Virus record (IMG/VR): IMGVR_UViG_3300045141_000250
Location: 1 to 46,767 of that record
Source: a virus
Length of the DNA: 46,767 nucleotides
Reading direction: 5' to 3' (one strand)
A program made the position numbers and the translations under genes. The first letter of the stretch is position 1. Every line of letters begins with the position of its first letter. Below the pieces are notes generated by a model that saw only the letters and a program-made list of their open reading frames with translations, was not told where the DNA came from and made no database searches. This document shows, piece by piece, positions 12,645-19,382 of this stretch.

Positions 12645-13003
12645 CAGCGGCGAGCTTCGTGCGCCTCGACCGGGCGGTGCGAGACCCCAGGCACGACCTT
12701 GGGCTTGTCGTCAGGGCCACGCTCGTCGTGCTCGGCCTTCCACGCCTCAACGCCCTTGGCGGCCATCTCCTCCGAACGCTCGCGCTGCTCGTCGGCGATC
12801 GTCCTCACCGGCGGCTCAACCTTGCGATCGCGCGCTGCGCTCTCCGCAAGCTCAAGCTTGGCTTCCTGGGGATCTTTGGAGTGCGCCTCGGGGACATGCG
12901 CGGCTGCCGGCGGCTGGTGGGGCGGCGGGTTCGGCGGCCGAGCCGGGGGAGGCGCTGGCTTCGGGGGTTCGGGTTTCGGCGGCGGATGCGGAGTTGTGGC
13001 CAT
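12644..13003 (-). CDS. proline-rich N-terminus / charged C-terminus hypothetical protein
   Basis: This 119-residue protein is polyproline-like for residues 1-38 (PPPKPEPPKPAPPPARPPNP), followed by a charged helical half (DEQRERSEEMAAKGVEAWKAEHDERG). The ATG at 13003 has AGGGAGAG upstream, better than the ATG at 13048. It is in the accessory operon leading to the Ig-like protein. Function is unknown. Confidence 0.6.
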   Translation of the reverse strand: MATTPHPPPKPEPPKPAPPPARPPNPPPHQPPAAAHVPEAHSKDPQEAKLELAESAARDRKVEPPVRTIADEQRERSEEMAAKGVEAWKAEHDERGPDDKPKVVPGVSHRPVEAHEARR

Positions 13004-13047
13004 TGAAACTCTCCCTGATTTGGGGCTTCGTCGTTGAGCATACACCA

Positions 13048-13332
13048 TTACTGGGCGTCCGTCATAGCCTTGGCTCTCCGCGTGACAGCCTTAAAAACGC
13101 AATGAACGAGGAAATCAACGACCGAACGCATGAGCTCAATCTCAGCCTGCGCCTTCGCTTCCTTCATTGTGTTCTTGGCCACCCACTTCGGATAAACCCG
13201 TTGGCGAAACTCAAGTTCCCGCCTGCAACAACTCAGAAGGTCATTCAGGTTCACCTCGTGCCACTCCATCGCTGGATCGCTGATCCTCACTATCGGCGCG
13301 CGATGGTCCTGGCTCTCTGGAAACGCCTTCAC
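13048..13332 (-). CDS. conserved small phage protein (hypothetical)
   Basis: A 94-residue protein whose core, LLSCCRRELEFRQRVYPKWVA followed by a second helix (KEAKAQAEIELMRSVVDFL), resembles widespread small phage proteins of unknown function with an RELxxRxxVYPxWV motif. The GTG start at 13332 has GAGGG upstream; an ATG at 13269 is the alternative. It overlaps the preceding gene by 92 nt in another frame. Confidence 0.6.
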   Translation of the reverse strand: MKAFPESQDHRAPIVRISDPAMEWHEVNLNDLLSCCRRELEFRQRVYPKWVAKNTMKEAKAQAEIELMRSVVDFLVHCVFKAVTRRAKAMTDAQ

Positions 13333-13576
13333 CGGCGCCCTCGAAGCAAATCTTGTAGGTTTTGATCATCGCCAGGCAGCACAAGCGCAGTTGCTTGATA
13401 TGCACGCCTACTGTCAGCTCCTCGCCCCGGTACGCCGCCTCGCCGATCGACCGGCAGTAGCTCGCCGCCATGTCCGCGTCCCTTATCAGCTCGTCGAACC
13501 CCTGGTTGCGCAGGAACGAAACCACCTCGGGCGACGCCGGCTTTAGGCCCGCAGGGGGTTGGTTCTTTCCGGGCAT
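13241..13576 (-). CDS. hypothetical helical protein
   Basis: This 111-residue protein is first in the accessory minus operon. Residues ~17-75 appear folded and helical (VVSFLRNQGFDELIRDADMAASYCRSIGEAAYRG then GVHIKQLRLCCLAMIKTY). The tail after residue 80 is polar and encoded in the region overlapping the next gene. No family is recognised. Confidence 0.55.
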   Translation of the reverse strand: MPGKNQPPAGLKPASPEVVSFLRNQGFDELIRDADMAASYCRSIGEAAYRGEELTVGVHIKQLRLCCLAMIKTYKICFEGAGEGVSREPGPSRADSEDQRSSDGVARGEPE

Positions 13577-13929
13577 TGATCATGCTCTTTTTCCCGTCTC
13601 GGTTGTTACACGCCACTTTACTACGGTATAGCGCACTATAGTACCCGCCGCTAACCACCAGCCCTCAGGTCTGTCACCAACCTTTGCAAGGGGCTTGGAA
13701 GGAAGTGTCCACTGAACCCTAGACGGTTACTTTCATCTGCTAACTATCAAGGTATGGTATTACTTAGGCCGCGCGCGAGCGTGCGCGAAACGTTTTGGCT
13801 CGCCCGGCCCCGGCAGCACCCGCGGCAAGCCTTCATCGTTCTCCAGGAACACTTGCGTCTTGGAGTTGTTGTAATTTCAGGCTATTGGCCTAGATGATGG
13901 GCGGGATCCAACCCTCATCAAAAATGTGG
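13577..13929. promoter_or_regulatory. non-coding control region with TATAG-CGCA-CTATA inverted repeat
   Basis: I see no gene in these ~350 bp. A short perfect inverted repeat (13627-13640) lies 51 bp upstream of the ATG at 13576, a likely operator or promoter core for the accessory operon. Further right the sequence has a GCGCGCGAGCGTGCGCG run near 13771 but no ribosome binding site with an open frame. Confidence 0.4.
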
Positions 13930-13963
13930 CCTGGACGGGGTTCGGCCAAACGCCCCGTCCAGG
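13930..13963 (-). terminator. strong hairpin terminator of the 15217-13974 operon
   Basis: CCTGGACGGGG and CCCCGTCCAGG form a perfect 11-bp inverted repeat with a 12-nt loop, ten bases after the last stop codon of the minus operon. On the minus strand CCACATTTTTG follows, giving a short U-run. It is the strongest hairpin seen in the window. Confidence 0.75.
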
Positions 13964-13973
13964 TTATTTCAGG

Positions 13974-14162
13974 TTAGCGCCTCCTTCGTTCCGGGTCGCC
14001 GGCAATCACCGCTGGCGGTTCGATTTCAAGGGGCGGCTCGAGCCCCAAAACCTCAAGGATGAACTTGGGGATCGCGGATCCGAGCGGAATCCAAGGATCA
14101 GGGGCGCCAATATCCTCGCGCTCGCCCTGCTCGCTCAGCCGCCTGATGAGATCGCCGGTCAT
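13974..14162 (-). CDS. small hypothetical protein
   Basis: This 62-residue protein (MTGDLIRRLSEQGERED...) has a helical start, a Pro-rich centre and a basic tail. The ATG at 14162 overlaps the upstream stop (ATGA), which decides the start over 14189. It is the last gene before the terminator. Function is unknown. Confidence 0.6.
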   Translation of the reverse strand: MTGDLIRRLSEQGEREDIGAPDPWIPLGSAIPKFILEVLGLEPPLEIEPPAVIAGDPERRRR

Positions 14163-14344
14163 CGGGCTATCTCCCGCCCGAATTCCCAACTCTTTAGCGT
14201 CTCGGCCGTCGCATCAAGCGCAGCAGAAACCGCCTCAAGTTCGTCGCCGCGCTCGACCGATTTCTCGGCCAGCGCCAGATAGTGTCGGGCCGCCGTCTCG
14301 ACGGCCTTGATCTGCTCAGAGAGGGGCACGGGCTCGCCGGTCAT
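14159..14344 (-). CDS. small hypothetical helical protein
   Basis: This 61-residue, wholly helical acidic protein (SEQIKAVETAARHYLALAEKS then DELEAVSAALDATAETLKSW) is common-looking in rhizobial phages but of no known function. It is coupled by ATGA on both sides, between the VRR-NUC nuclease and the 62-residue protein. Confidence 0.65.
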   Translation of the reverse strand: MTGEPVPLSEQIKAVETAARHYLALAEKSVERGDELEAVSAALDATAETLKSWEFGREIAR

Positions 14345-14745
14345 GCGAACGCCTCGCGCGTCTTAATTCCCCACGCCTTGAAGGCCGCCCGCGCGTCGTC
14401 GATTCCGCGCACCACCGCGCAGCGTGCGCCCGACCTTTCAAGACGCGGCAGCAACTCGCTTTGCGCGTCGCTTAGGCGTCCTCGTTTCGGGGTCTTGATC
14501 TCGAAAAACCCGGCTTGGCCACCCGGCAGGACGAGCCCAAGATCCGGCATGCCGCTCAAAGTGCCGGTCCATTTCATCCGCGCCGCCTCGGGCTTGGACC
14601 GAAGGCCCCCGTTCGGAATCGCGTAAACCACGACGCCAGGGCAAACCCAGCGAATCCACTCGACCACTGCGGCCTGGACGCGCGCCTCGGCGTTGCCGTC
14701 ACGGCGACGCTCGAGCGGACGAGATTGCAGCGCCGCCTGGCTCAT
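14341..14745 (-). CDS. VRR-NUC domain nuclease
   Basis: This 134-residue protein is a single-domain PD-(D/E)XK-type VRR-NUC nuclease. Visible motifs are VYAIPNGGLRSKPEAARMK, then GTLSGMPDLGLVLP (catalytic D), then FFEIKTPKRGRLSDAQ (E-x-K) and a C-terminal helix. Stand-alone phage VRR-NUC proteins are thought to act on branched or flapped DNA, likely Holliday junctions. The start at 14745 (MSQAALQSRP) overlaps the upstream stop by ATGA. Being in the operon behind the Cro-like gene, it is probably expressed when the phage leaves lysogeny. Confidence 0.85.
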   Translation of the reverse strand: MSQAALQSRPLERRRDGNAEARVQAAVVEWIRWVCPGVVVYAIPNGGLRSKPEAARMKWTGTLSGMPDLGLVLPGGQAGFFEIKTPKRGRLSDAQSELLPRLERSGARCAVVRGIDDARAAFKAWGIKTREAFA

Positions 14746-14993
14746 GCCTCCCGCCTCGTCTTGGCGGGAGCCTTGAGCTGCAGGCTCATGCGCTCGATGT
14801 CCTCGGCGGTCCAAATTGGAGAACTGGGCTTAAGCGTGATCGCCCATTGCCGCATGAGGGCGGGCGACGGATTGCGCACCCCCATCTCGACGTGATGGAT
14901 GTGGGCGCGGCCGACGCCGAGCAGCCCAGCAAGAACCGCCCTGGACAGCCCCGCATCCTTGCGGGCGGCGATCAGGTTCTCGCGCGGGGTCAT
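14742..14993 (-). CDS. XRE-family HTH protein
   Basis: This 83-residue protein is essentially one HTH domain (LIAARKDAGLSRAVLAGLLGV then RAHIHHVEMGVRNPSPALM), plus a charged tail. It lies second in the Cro-side operon with ATGA overlaps to both neighbours, a position like lambda cII. It may act on the early plus-strand promoter. Confidence 0.8.
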   Translation of the reverse strand: MTPRENLIAARKDAGLSRAVLAGLLGVGRAHIHHVEMGVRNPSPALMRQWAITLKPSSPIWTAEDIERMSLQLKAPAKTRREA

Positions 14994-15217
14994 GCGGCGT
15001 TCTCGCTCACTGGCCAGATATCGGGCCGCAGATCGGAACGGGAGATTTGTCCGCTGGTCGCCTTCTCGATCTCAAGAGCCCGCACCGGCGGGGTTTTTCG
15101 CTGAGCCCAGCGCGTCACGGTTCCCGGGTTGACATGAAGGAGCGAGGCAAGCTGCGCGAGACTCATTCCTCGCCGGTAAAGGAGAATTTTCAGGCCAGGG
15201 TCTTGCATAAGTTGCAT
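14990..15217 (-). CDS. Cro/YdaS-like HTH repressor
   Basis: This protein of about 75 residues has a YdaS/Cro-type HTH: LKILLYRRGMSLAQLASLLH, then NPGTVTRWAQRKTPPV, then the signature SRSDLRPDIWP near the C-terminus. It diverges from the plus-strand XRE gene across a short operator region, the standard cro-cI arrangement. Possible starts are ATG 15217 or 15208; both lie in or next to the GTTGC/GCAAC operator and lack a ribosome binding site, so the mRNA may be nearly leaderless. Confidence 0.8.
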   Translation of the reverse strand: MQLMQDPGLKILLYRRGMSLAQLASLLHVNPGTVTRWAQRKTPPVRALEIEKATSGQISRSDLRPDIWPVSENAA

Positions 15218-15228
15218 TGTTGCGCAAC
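15211..15228. promoter_or_regulatory. operator near the Cro-like start
   Basis: GTTGCattGTTGCGCAAC, with a perfect GTTGC/GCAAC palindrome and an extra GTTGC arm. It overlaps the candidate start codons of the Cro-like gene and matches the two sites at 15680-15730, so one regulator probably binds both places. Confidence 0.6.
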
Positions 15229-15275
15229 TAACAACGGCGCGCAAGACAAAAAGATGCAATATGAGCTAACGACAT

Positions 15276-15641
15276 ATGGAAACCCTCGCGGCTACCCTCC
15301 CATCCATGGGAACGGTAGTCACAATACATCAACTAAAACAGGGCCATAGGCCTCATTTTATCCCCCAATGGGCCGAGCATCGGCGCCTTGCTCAGAAAGA
15401 TATTGTCGAAGCGTTAGGCGTGGATAAAGGGGTTGTCTCCCGCTGGTTCAGCGGCAGCACCCCGTCCGTAAAATATCAGGAAGCGCTGGCCGGCTTGTTC
15501 GAAACTGAACGTGAAAACCTTTTCCGGCACCCTGACGAAGACTGGCTCGCCGCGTTCTTTGCCGGGCGGCGCAGGGATGAGATCGAGCGCATCAAGGCCA
15601 CGCTCGAAGCCGCCTTTCCGCGTAGCGTCAGCCACGCCTGA
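15276..15641 (+). CDS. XRE-family repressor (CI-like)
   Basis: This 121-residue protein has an HTH at residues ~35-75 (WAEHRRLAQKDIVEALGVDKGVVSRWFSG...), and a C-terminal helical region but no LexA/CI-type self-cleaving peptidase. It is divergent from the Cro-like gene and precedes the early operon, so it is the best candidate for the lysogenic repressor. Induction would have to work without RecA-driven self-cleavage. The ATG at 15276 is used; an ATG at 15306 is an alternative because neither has a good ribosome binding site. Confidence 0.75.
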   Translation: METLAATLPSMGTVVTIHQLKQGHRPHFIPQWAEHRRLAQKDIVEALGVDKGVVSRWFSGSTPSVKYQEALAGLFETERENLFRHPDEDWLAAFFAGRRRDEIERIKATLEAAFPRSVSHA

Positions 15642-15679
15642 CATCTACCAAACTGCCCTCGGCTAATTTGCCTTAAAAA

Positions 15680-15730
15680 GTTGCGAGTTGTGCAACAATT
15701 CCTGTTGCCACTGGTTGCGAGTTGTGCAAC
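15680..15730 (+). promoter_or_regulatory. paired early-operon operators
   Basis: GTTGCGAGTTGTGCAAC occurs twice without change, at 15680-15696 and 15714-15730, 34 bp apart and just before the first early gene at 15740. Each is an imperfect palindrome with GTTGC/GCAAC ends, as at 15211-15228. The arrangement fits repressor control of the early plus-strand operon. The 15642-15739 gap otherwise has no gene. Confidence 0.7.
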
Positions 15731-15739
15731 AACACTCGC

Positions 15740-15955
15740 ATGACGCAAGCCCAGCCCCGCTACCTGAACCGCCTCCTCGAGTTTTGGAACGCTGCGGACG
15801 CCGAGTTGGCGAAGCGGGGCGAGCCGCCGCTCACATACGAGCACGCCCGCGAACTGTTCGACCTTGAGCTTGAGCCGCAGGACGTTCCCGCTGTCCTGAC
15901 GAAGCCAACGCGAGAGGACCGGGCTGTCCCCACCATTGAAGGAGCCGTTCCATGA
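15740..15955 (+). CDS. first early-operon protein, hypothetical
   Basis: This 71-residue acidic protein (RYLNRLLEFWNAADAELAKRGEPPLTYEHARELFDLE...) has a helical N-terminal half and a polar tail. It starts nine bases after the second operator with no clear ribosome binding site, suggesting a very short or leaderless 5' end. It resembles small phage early proteins with unknown roles and is coupled to the next gene by ATGA. Confidence 0.7.
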   Translation: MTQAQPRYLNRLLEFWNAADAELAKRGEPPLTYEHARELFDLELEPQDVPAVLTKPTREDRAVPTIEGAVP

Positions 15956-16281
15956 AAATCTGGCGAAAAGGCGTTACCGCGCGGCAATGGTCAGCCGATC
16001 CCAGCAATGGGAAGTTAACAGCCCGCCCCGGCCGCTTCTTCACCCTTAAATTCTGGATGCCGTCGAAGGGCGGCGGGGACACTGAGGTCATGGTTCGGTG
16101 CGAGCCGGGCGACTTCGATCTCTTGCTCAAAGCTATGGCCGCCGCCGATGAGGCGGCGACACTCCACGCGATCGGCGAGGTCCTCGTCGCCCGCACAACG
16201 CCGGTAGCTGCAAAGCCTCCGGTCGTTGGCTTTCAAGTGGAGCCATCCGCAGCCCGGCAAAGCGAGGCAGCCCTCGCATGA
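15952..16281 (+). CDS. hypothetical early protein
   Basis: This 109-residue protein is basic at the N-terminus with a strand-rich segment (KLTARPGRFFTLKFWMPSK then DTEVMVRCEPGDFDLLLKAM) and a disordered Ala/Pro tail. No family is recognised. ATGA overlaps connect it to both neighbours in the early operon. Confidence 0.65.
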   Translation: MKIWRKGVTARQWSADPSNGKLTARPGRFFTLKFWMPSKGGGDTEVMVRCEPGDFDLLLKAMAAADEAATLHAIGEVLVARTTPVAAKPPVVGFQVEPSAARQSEAALA

Positions 16282-16454
16282 CTGTCACGCTAACCCTGAC
16301 TGACGATGAAGCCCGCGCATTGCGCGATCTGGCAGAAACCTATCTCGCCAATGACGGGCCTGCCTTCGAATGCATGCCCGATTGGCCTCAGCCCCACGCC
16401 CCGGAAACCCTGACGGCGCTCCGCACCCTCATCCTGAAGGAAGTTGCGGCATGA
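16278..16454 (+). CDS. small hypothetical early protein
   Basis: This 58-residue protein begins MTVTLTLTDDEARALRDLAE and ends LTALRTLILKEVAA, with two helices around a Pro-rich loop. Overlaps of four bases at both ends place it firmly in the operon. Function is unknown. Confidence 0.65.
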   Translation: MTVTLTLTDDEARALRDLAETYLANDGPAFECMPDWPQPHAPETLTALRTLILKEVAA

Positions 16455-16675
16455 CCGGCCGGCCGCCCCCCACCGCTGAGATCCTCACCCATTTTTGCGT
16501 CGACGGGGACGCGGTCCTCATGCGGCGCGACCGCGAAGCGCTCATCTTCATCGGCGTTTGCGAGGTCTGTGACGGCCACGGCCGCAACTGCCAGCTCTGC
16601 GGTTGGGAGCACGCTGAACGCACCTCGCCTGCGGGTGGCCCGTTGTGCGCCGAGTGCCTTGAGGCGCTTCAATGA
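16451..16675 (+). CDS. small putative zinc-binding protein
   Basis: This 74-residue protein has three CxxC pairs (CEVC, CQLC and CAEC), which suggests one or two zinc sites (DnaJ-like or ribbon type). The ATG at 16451 overlaps the preceding stop. It is probably a nucleic-acid or protein-binding accessory factor of the early operon. Confidence 0.7.
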   Translation: MTGRPPPTAEILTHFCVDGDAVLMRRDREALIFIGVCEVCDGHGRNCQLCGWEHAERTSPAGGPLCAECLEALQ

Positions 16676-16980
16676 AGCTCACGGAAGACGACGCCGCCGT
16701 CATCAAAGGCATGCTCGCCCGCGGCGATAAGCAGCAATGGATCGTCGCGTGGTTCGGCGGCGACTTCAATCCGGGTCGCGTCGCTGAGATCAACACGGGA
16801 GCCAAGTTCGCCGACGTGAAGGCGGCCGGACGGGAAAAACTGCCTCCAATCGGGCCTTACGTTTCGGGGCGCTCAGCGCACCAGGCGTTGGTCTATCTCG
16901 GGCCAATCAAGGCCGCCGTCGACCGCGCCCTCAAAGCCCTCACGGTCTTGGACGATGAAGAGAACCACAATGGCAAATGA
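16672..16980 (+). CDS. conserved phage early protein with HTH-like start
   Basis: This 102-residue protein has an N-terminal ~40 residues (DDAAVIKGMLARGDKQQWIVAWFGGDFNPGRVAEINTG) with the look of a homeodomain-like HTH often found in rhizobial phages and genomic islands. The rest is helical. It overlaps the methyltransferase start by 11 nt. DNA binding is likely; the target is unknown. Confidence 0.65.
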   Translation: MKLTEDDAAVIKGMLARGDKQQWIVAWFGGDFNPGRVAEINTGAKFADVKAAGREKLPPIGPYVSGRSAHQALVYLGPIKAAVDRALKALTVLDDEENHNGK

Positions 16981-18004
16981 AATCAGTTTGGTTCGTTATG
17001 AGGCGGCGCGCCAGGCGCTCGCAGAGGCTCAGCGGATCGATGAAGTTAAAGACATTCGCGACAAGATGGTCGCGCTCAGCGCCTACGCGAGGCAAGCGAA
17101 AGACGCCGAGCTCATCGGCTATGCGACCGAAATCAGGATGCGAGCCGAACGGCGGCTGGGCCAAATGCTGGTCGATCAAAAGGCGTCGATCGGTCTGAAT
17201 AAAGGCGCCGCTGGTTCACGTGTCATCGGTTCCAAGAGGGAACCAGTGATGGATGATCGTCCGAAGCTCGCTTCTGTCGGCATCGACAAAAAGCTTTCGT
17301 CACGCGCGCAGCGGACAGCCGCCGTCCCTGACAAGGATTTCGAGGAGCGGTTGCTGGACCTTAAAGCGTCCGTCATCTCGGCCGCTGAGAGCACAGCGGA
17401 AGAACGTCGCATAGCCAAGATGGAGCGCCGCATCGAGCGGGAAGCAGAGTTGGGCGCAACTCTGCAGGCCCTGCCAAACAAGCATTTTGGCGTTGTTTAC
17501 GCTGACCCAGAGTGGCGCTTCGAGGTTTGGTCCCGCGAGACCGGCTTAGATCGCGCCGCTGATAACCACTATCCGACGAGCGCTACTAACATCATCGCAA
17601 GTCGCGATGTGGCGACGATCGCCGCCAACGATTGTGTACTGTTCCTGTGGGCGACTGCTCCAATGCTACCGCAAGCCATCGAAGTGATGAAGGCCTGGGG
17701 CTTTGAGTACAAGACTCATTTCGTCTGGGTGAAAGACAGGATCGGCACCGGCTACTGGAATCGCAATAAGCATGAGTTGCTGCTGGTGGGGACTACGGGC
17801 GATGTCCCGGCGCCAGCGATGGGCACCCAGTTTCCGAGCGCCATCGAGGCTCCGGTCGGACGCCACTCCGAGAAGCCAGACTTCGCTTACGAAATTATCG
17901 AATCCTATTTCCCGAATCTGCCGAAGATCGAACTCAATGCGCGCCAGCGCCGTCCCGGATGGGACACTTGGGGATTGGAAGCTCCTGCGGATGCGACCCC
18001 ATGA
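16970..18004 (+). CDS. MT-A70-family DNA adenine methyltransferase
   Basis: This 344-residue protein has an N-terminal ~150-residue helical domain and a C-terminal MT-A70 methyltransferase domain from about residue 165. The catalytic motif appears as ADPEW in place of the usual DPPW, followed by the RFEVWSRETGLDRAADNHYPT segment typical of this phage subgroup. SAM-binding and core motifs are present (CVLFLWATAPMLPQAIEVM, FVWVKDRIGTGYWNRNKHE). It would add N6-methyladenine to phage DNA, probably protecting it from host restriction. It starts at 16970 behind GAAGAGAA and is coupled by ATGA to the ERF gene. Confidence 0.85.
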   Translation: MANEISLVRYEAARQALAEAQRIDEVKDIRDKMVALSAYARQAKDAELIGYATEIRMRAERRLGQMLVDQKASIGLNKGAAGSRVIGSKREPVMDDRPKLASVGIDKKLSSRAQRTAAVPDKDFEERLLDLKASVISAAESTAEERRIAKMERRIEREAELGATLQALPNKHFGVVYADPEWRFEVWSRETGLDRAADNHYPTSATNIIASRDVATIAANDCVLFLWATAPMLPQAIEVMKAWGFEYKTHFVWVKDRIGTGYWNRNKHELLLVGTTGDVPAPAMGTQFPSAIEAPVGRHSEKPDFAYEIIESYFPNLPKIELNARQRRPGWDTWGLEAPADATP

Positions 18005-18708
18005 CCGACGCCCAGCATTCAGACGCGACGGCCGGCGCACCCCCTTTGCCGGCCCCGCCAGTCCCGGCGGATGGACATCCGCAATTGCCGTCCGCCGGGG
18101 CGACGGTTGCATCCGGCGACGGCGGCAAGATCGCCGAGGCTCTAGCGAAGGCCCAGGGCGAAATCCGCAATCCAGGCCGCGGCTCCGAAAACCCGCACTT
18201 CAAAAGCAAATACACCAACCTCGCTGACGGCATAGCGGCGATTCGGGGTCCGCTATCGAAGCACGGAATCGCCTGGGTGCAGATCACCCATGTCGACGGC
18301 GACTTCCTAATGCTGACCACCAGCCTCATTCACGCCGTCTCGGGCGAGACGCTAGACGCCACATGGCCGGTCGGGGCCTACGCCAAATTGACCCCGCAGC
18401 AGATGGGTTCGGCCCTCACTTACGGCAAACGCTACAGCCTGTTCTCGCTCGTCGGCGTCGCCGGGGCCGACGAGGACGACGACGGCAATGCGGCTTCCGG
18501 CAAAGGCAAGGAGGATGACGGCCCGCTGATCGACGAGGATCAGGTCGCCGAGATCCAAGAGCTTCTCGCCGAAACCAAGAGCAACGTCGGGGTGTTCTTC
18601 CTCACCCTCGGCTGCACCACCTTTTCCGACATGACGGTCCCCCAATACCGAAAGGGGATCGCCTTGCTCAACGAGAAGCGCCGCCGCATGGCGACGGCAA
18701 CGCCATGA
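18001..18708 (+). CDS. erf: ERF-family single-strand annealing protein
   Basis: This 235-residue protein has a disordered Pro-rich N-terminus (~45 residues), then the ERF core: IAEALAKAQGEI, FKSKYTNLADGIAAIRGPLSKHGIAW and QQMGSALTYGKRYSLFSLVGVAG. An acidic linker follows, and a C-terminal helical region. It anneals complementary single strands during phage recombination and works with a 5'-3' exonuclease, here the YqaJ protein encoded directly downstream. Start and stop overlap neighbours by four bases. Confidence 0.9.
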   Translation: MTDAQHSDATAGAPPLPAPPVPADGHPQLPSAGATVASGDGGKIAEALAKAQGEIRNPGRGSENPHFKSKYTNLADGIAAIRGPLSKHGIAWVQITHVDGDFLMLTTSLIHAVSGETLDATWPVGAYAKLTPQQMGSALTYGKRYSLFSLVGVAGADEDDDGNAASGKGKEDDGPLIDEDQVAEIQELLAETKSNVGVFFLTLGCTTFSDMTVPQYRKGIALLNEKRRRMATATP

Positions 18709-19334
18709 CCGCCGATGACCGCCAGGCCTTCCTACAGGCGCGCTGTGGCTCGGTGGGCGCGTCCGACGTGCCAAACATCATCCGGCGCACCAAGACCGGC
18801 TACAGCGCCTCCAGGGCCAACCTGATGGCCCTCAAGGTGGTCGAGCGCCTGACCGGGCTCCCGGCAGAGACCTACCAGAGCGCAGCCATGACGGCGGGGC
18901 TCGAGCGGGAGCCTCTGGCCCGAACGGCTTACGCATTCATATCCAACGCTGAGGTTGAGACGATCGGCATCGTCCGCCATCCGCTGATTGAAGGAGCTCA
19001 TGCCTCGCCGGACGGAGCGATCGGGACTCTGGGCTTGGTTGAAATTAAGTGCCCCCAACCTGCGGCGCATCTCGACACGCTGCTGAACGAAAAGATCGAC
19101 AACGACTACTTCGCGCAGATGCAGTGGCAAATGGCCTGCACCGGCCGCCACTGGGTGGACTACGTGAGCTGGTCGCCGGATTTCCCGCCATCGATGCAAC
19201 TGTGGTCCGAGCGTGTCGAACGCTCGCCGGAGGTCATCGACGAGCTCGAGCGCGAGGTCTGCGTGTTTCTTCTCGAGCTCAAGACCAAGGTCACTGAACT
19301 CAAGAAGCGTTACGACCTCAGCGAGGCGGCGTGA
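18705..19334 (+). CDS. YqaJ/lambda-exonuclease-like recombinase nuclease
   Basis: This 209-residue protein has PD-(D/E)XK nuclease motifs in order: GASDVPNII near the start, GLEREPLAR (~60), ASPDG (catalytic D, ~103) and LVEIKCP (E-x-K, ~112), then an aromatic helix with YFAQMQWQMACTG. This is the YqaJ viral recombinase fold. It would resect double-stranded ends for the ERF annealase. It is translationally coupled to erf. Confidence 0.9.
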   Translation: MTADDRQAFLQARCGSVGASDVPNIIRRTKTGYSASRANLMALKVVERLTGLPAETYQSAAMTAGLEREPLARTAYAFISNAEVETIGIVRHPLIEGAHASPDGAIGTLGLVEIKCPQPAAHLDTLLNEKIDNDYFAQMQWQMACTGRHWVDYVSWSPDFPPSMQLWSERVERSPEVIDELEREVCVFLLELKTKVTELKKRYDLSEAA

Positions 19335-19382
19335 ACTGGAATGAGCGAGCCGACTCCATCGGCCAAACAAAGGTGGGACACA

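Noticed and set aside
13740-13800. GC-alternating run (GCGCGCGAGCGTGCGCG) as a possible origin or Z-DNA element
   Set aside because: Short and without iterons or AT-rich unwinding region nearby.
15680-15730. CRISPR-like repeats
   Set aside because: Only two repeats with a 17-bp spacer and a palindromic core; better explained as operators.
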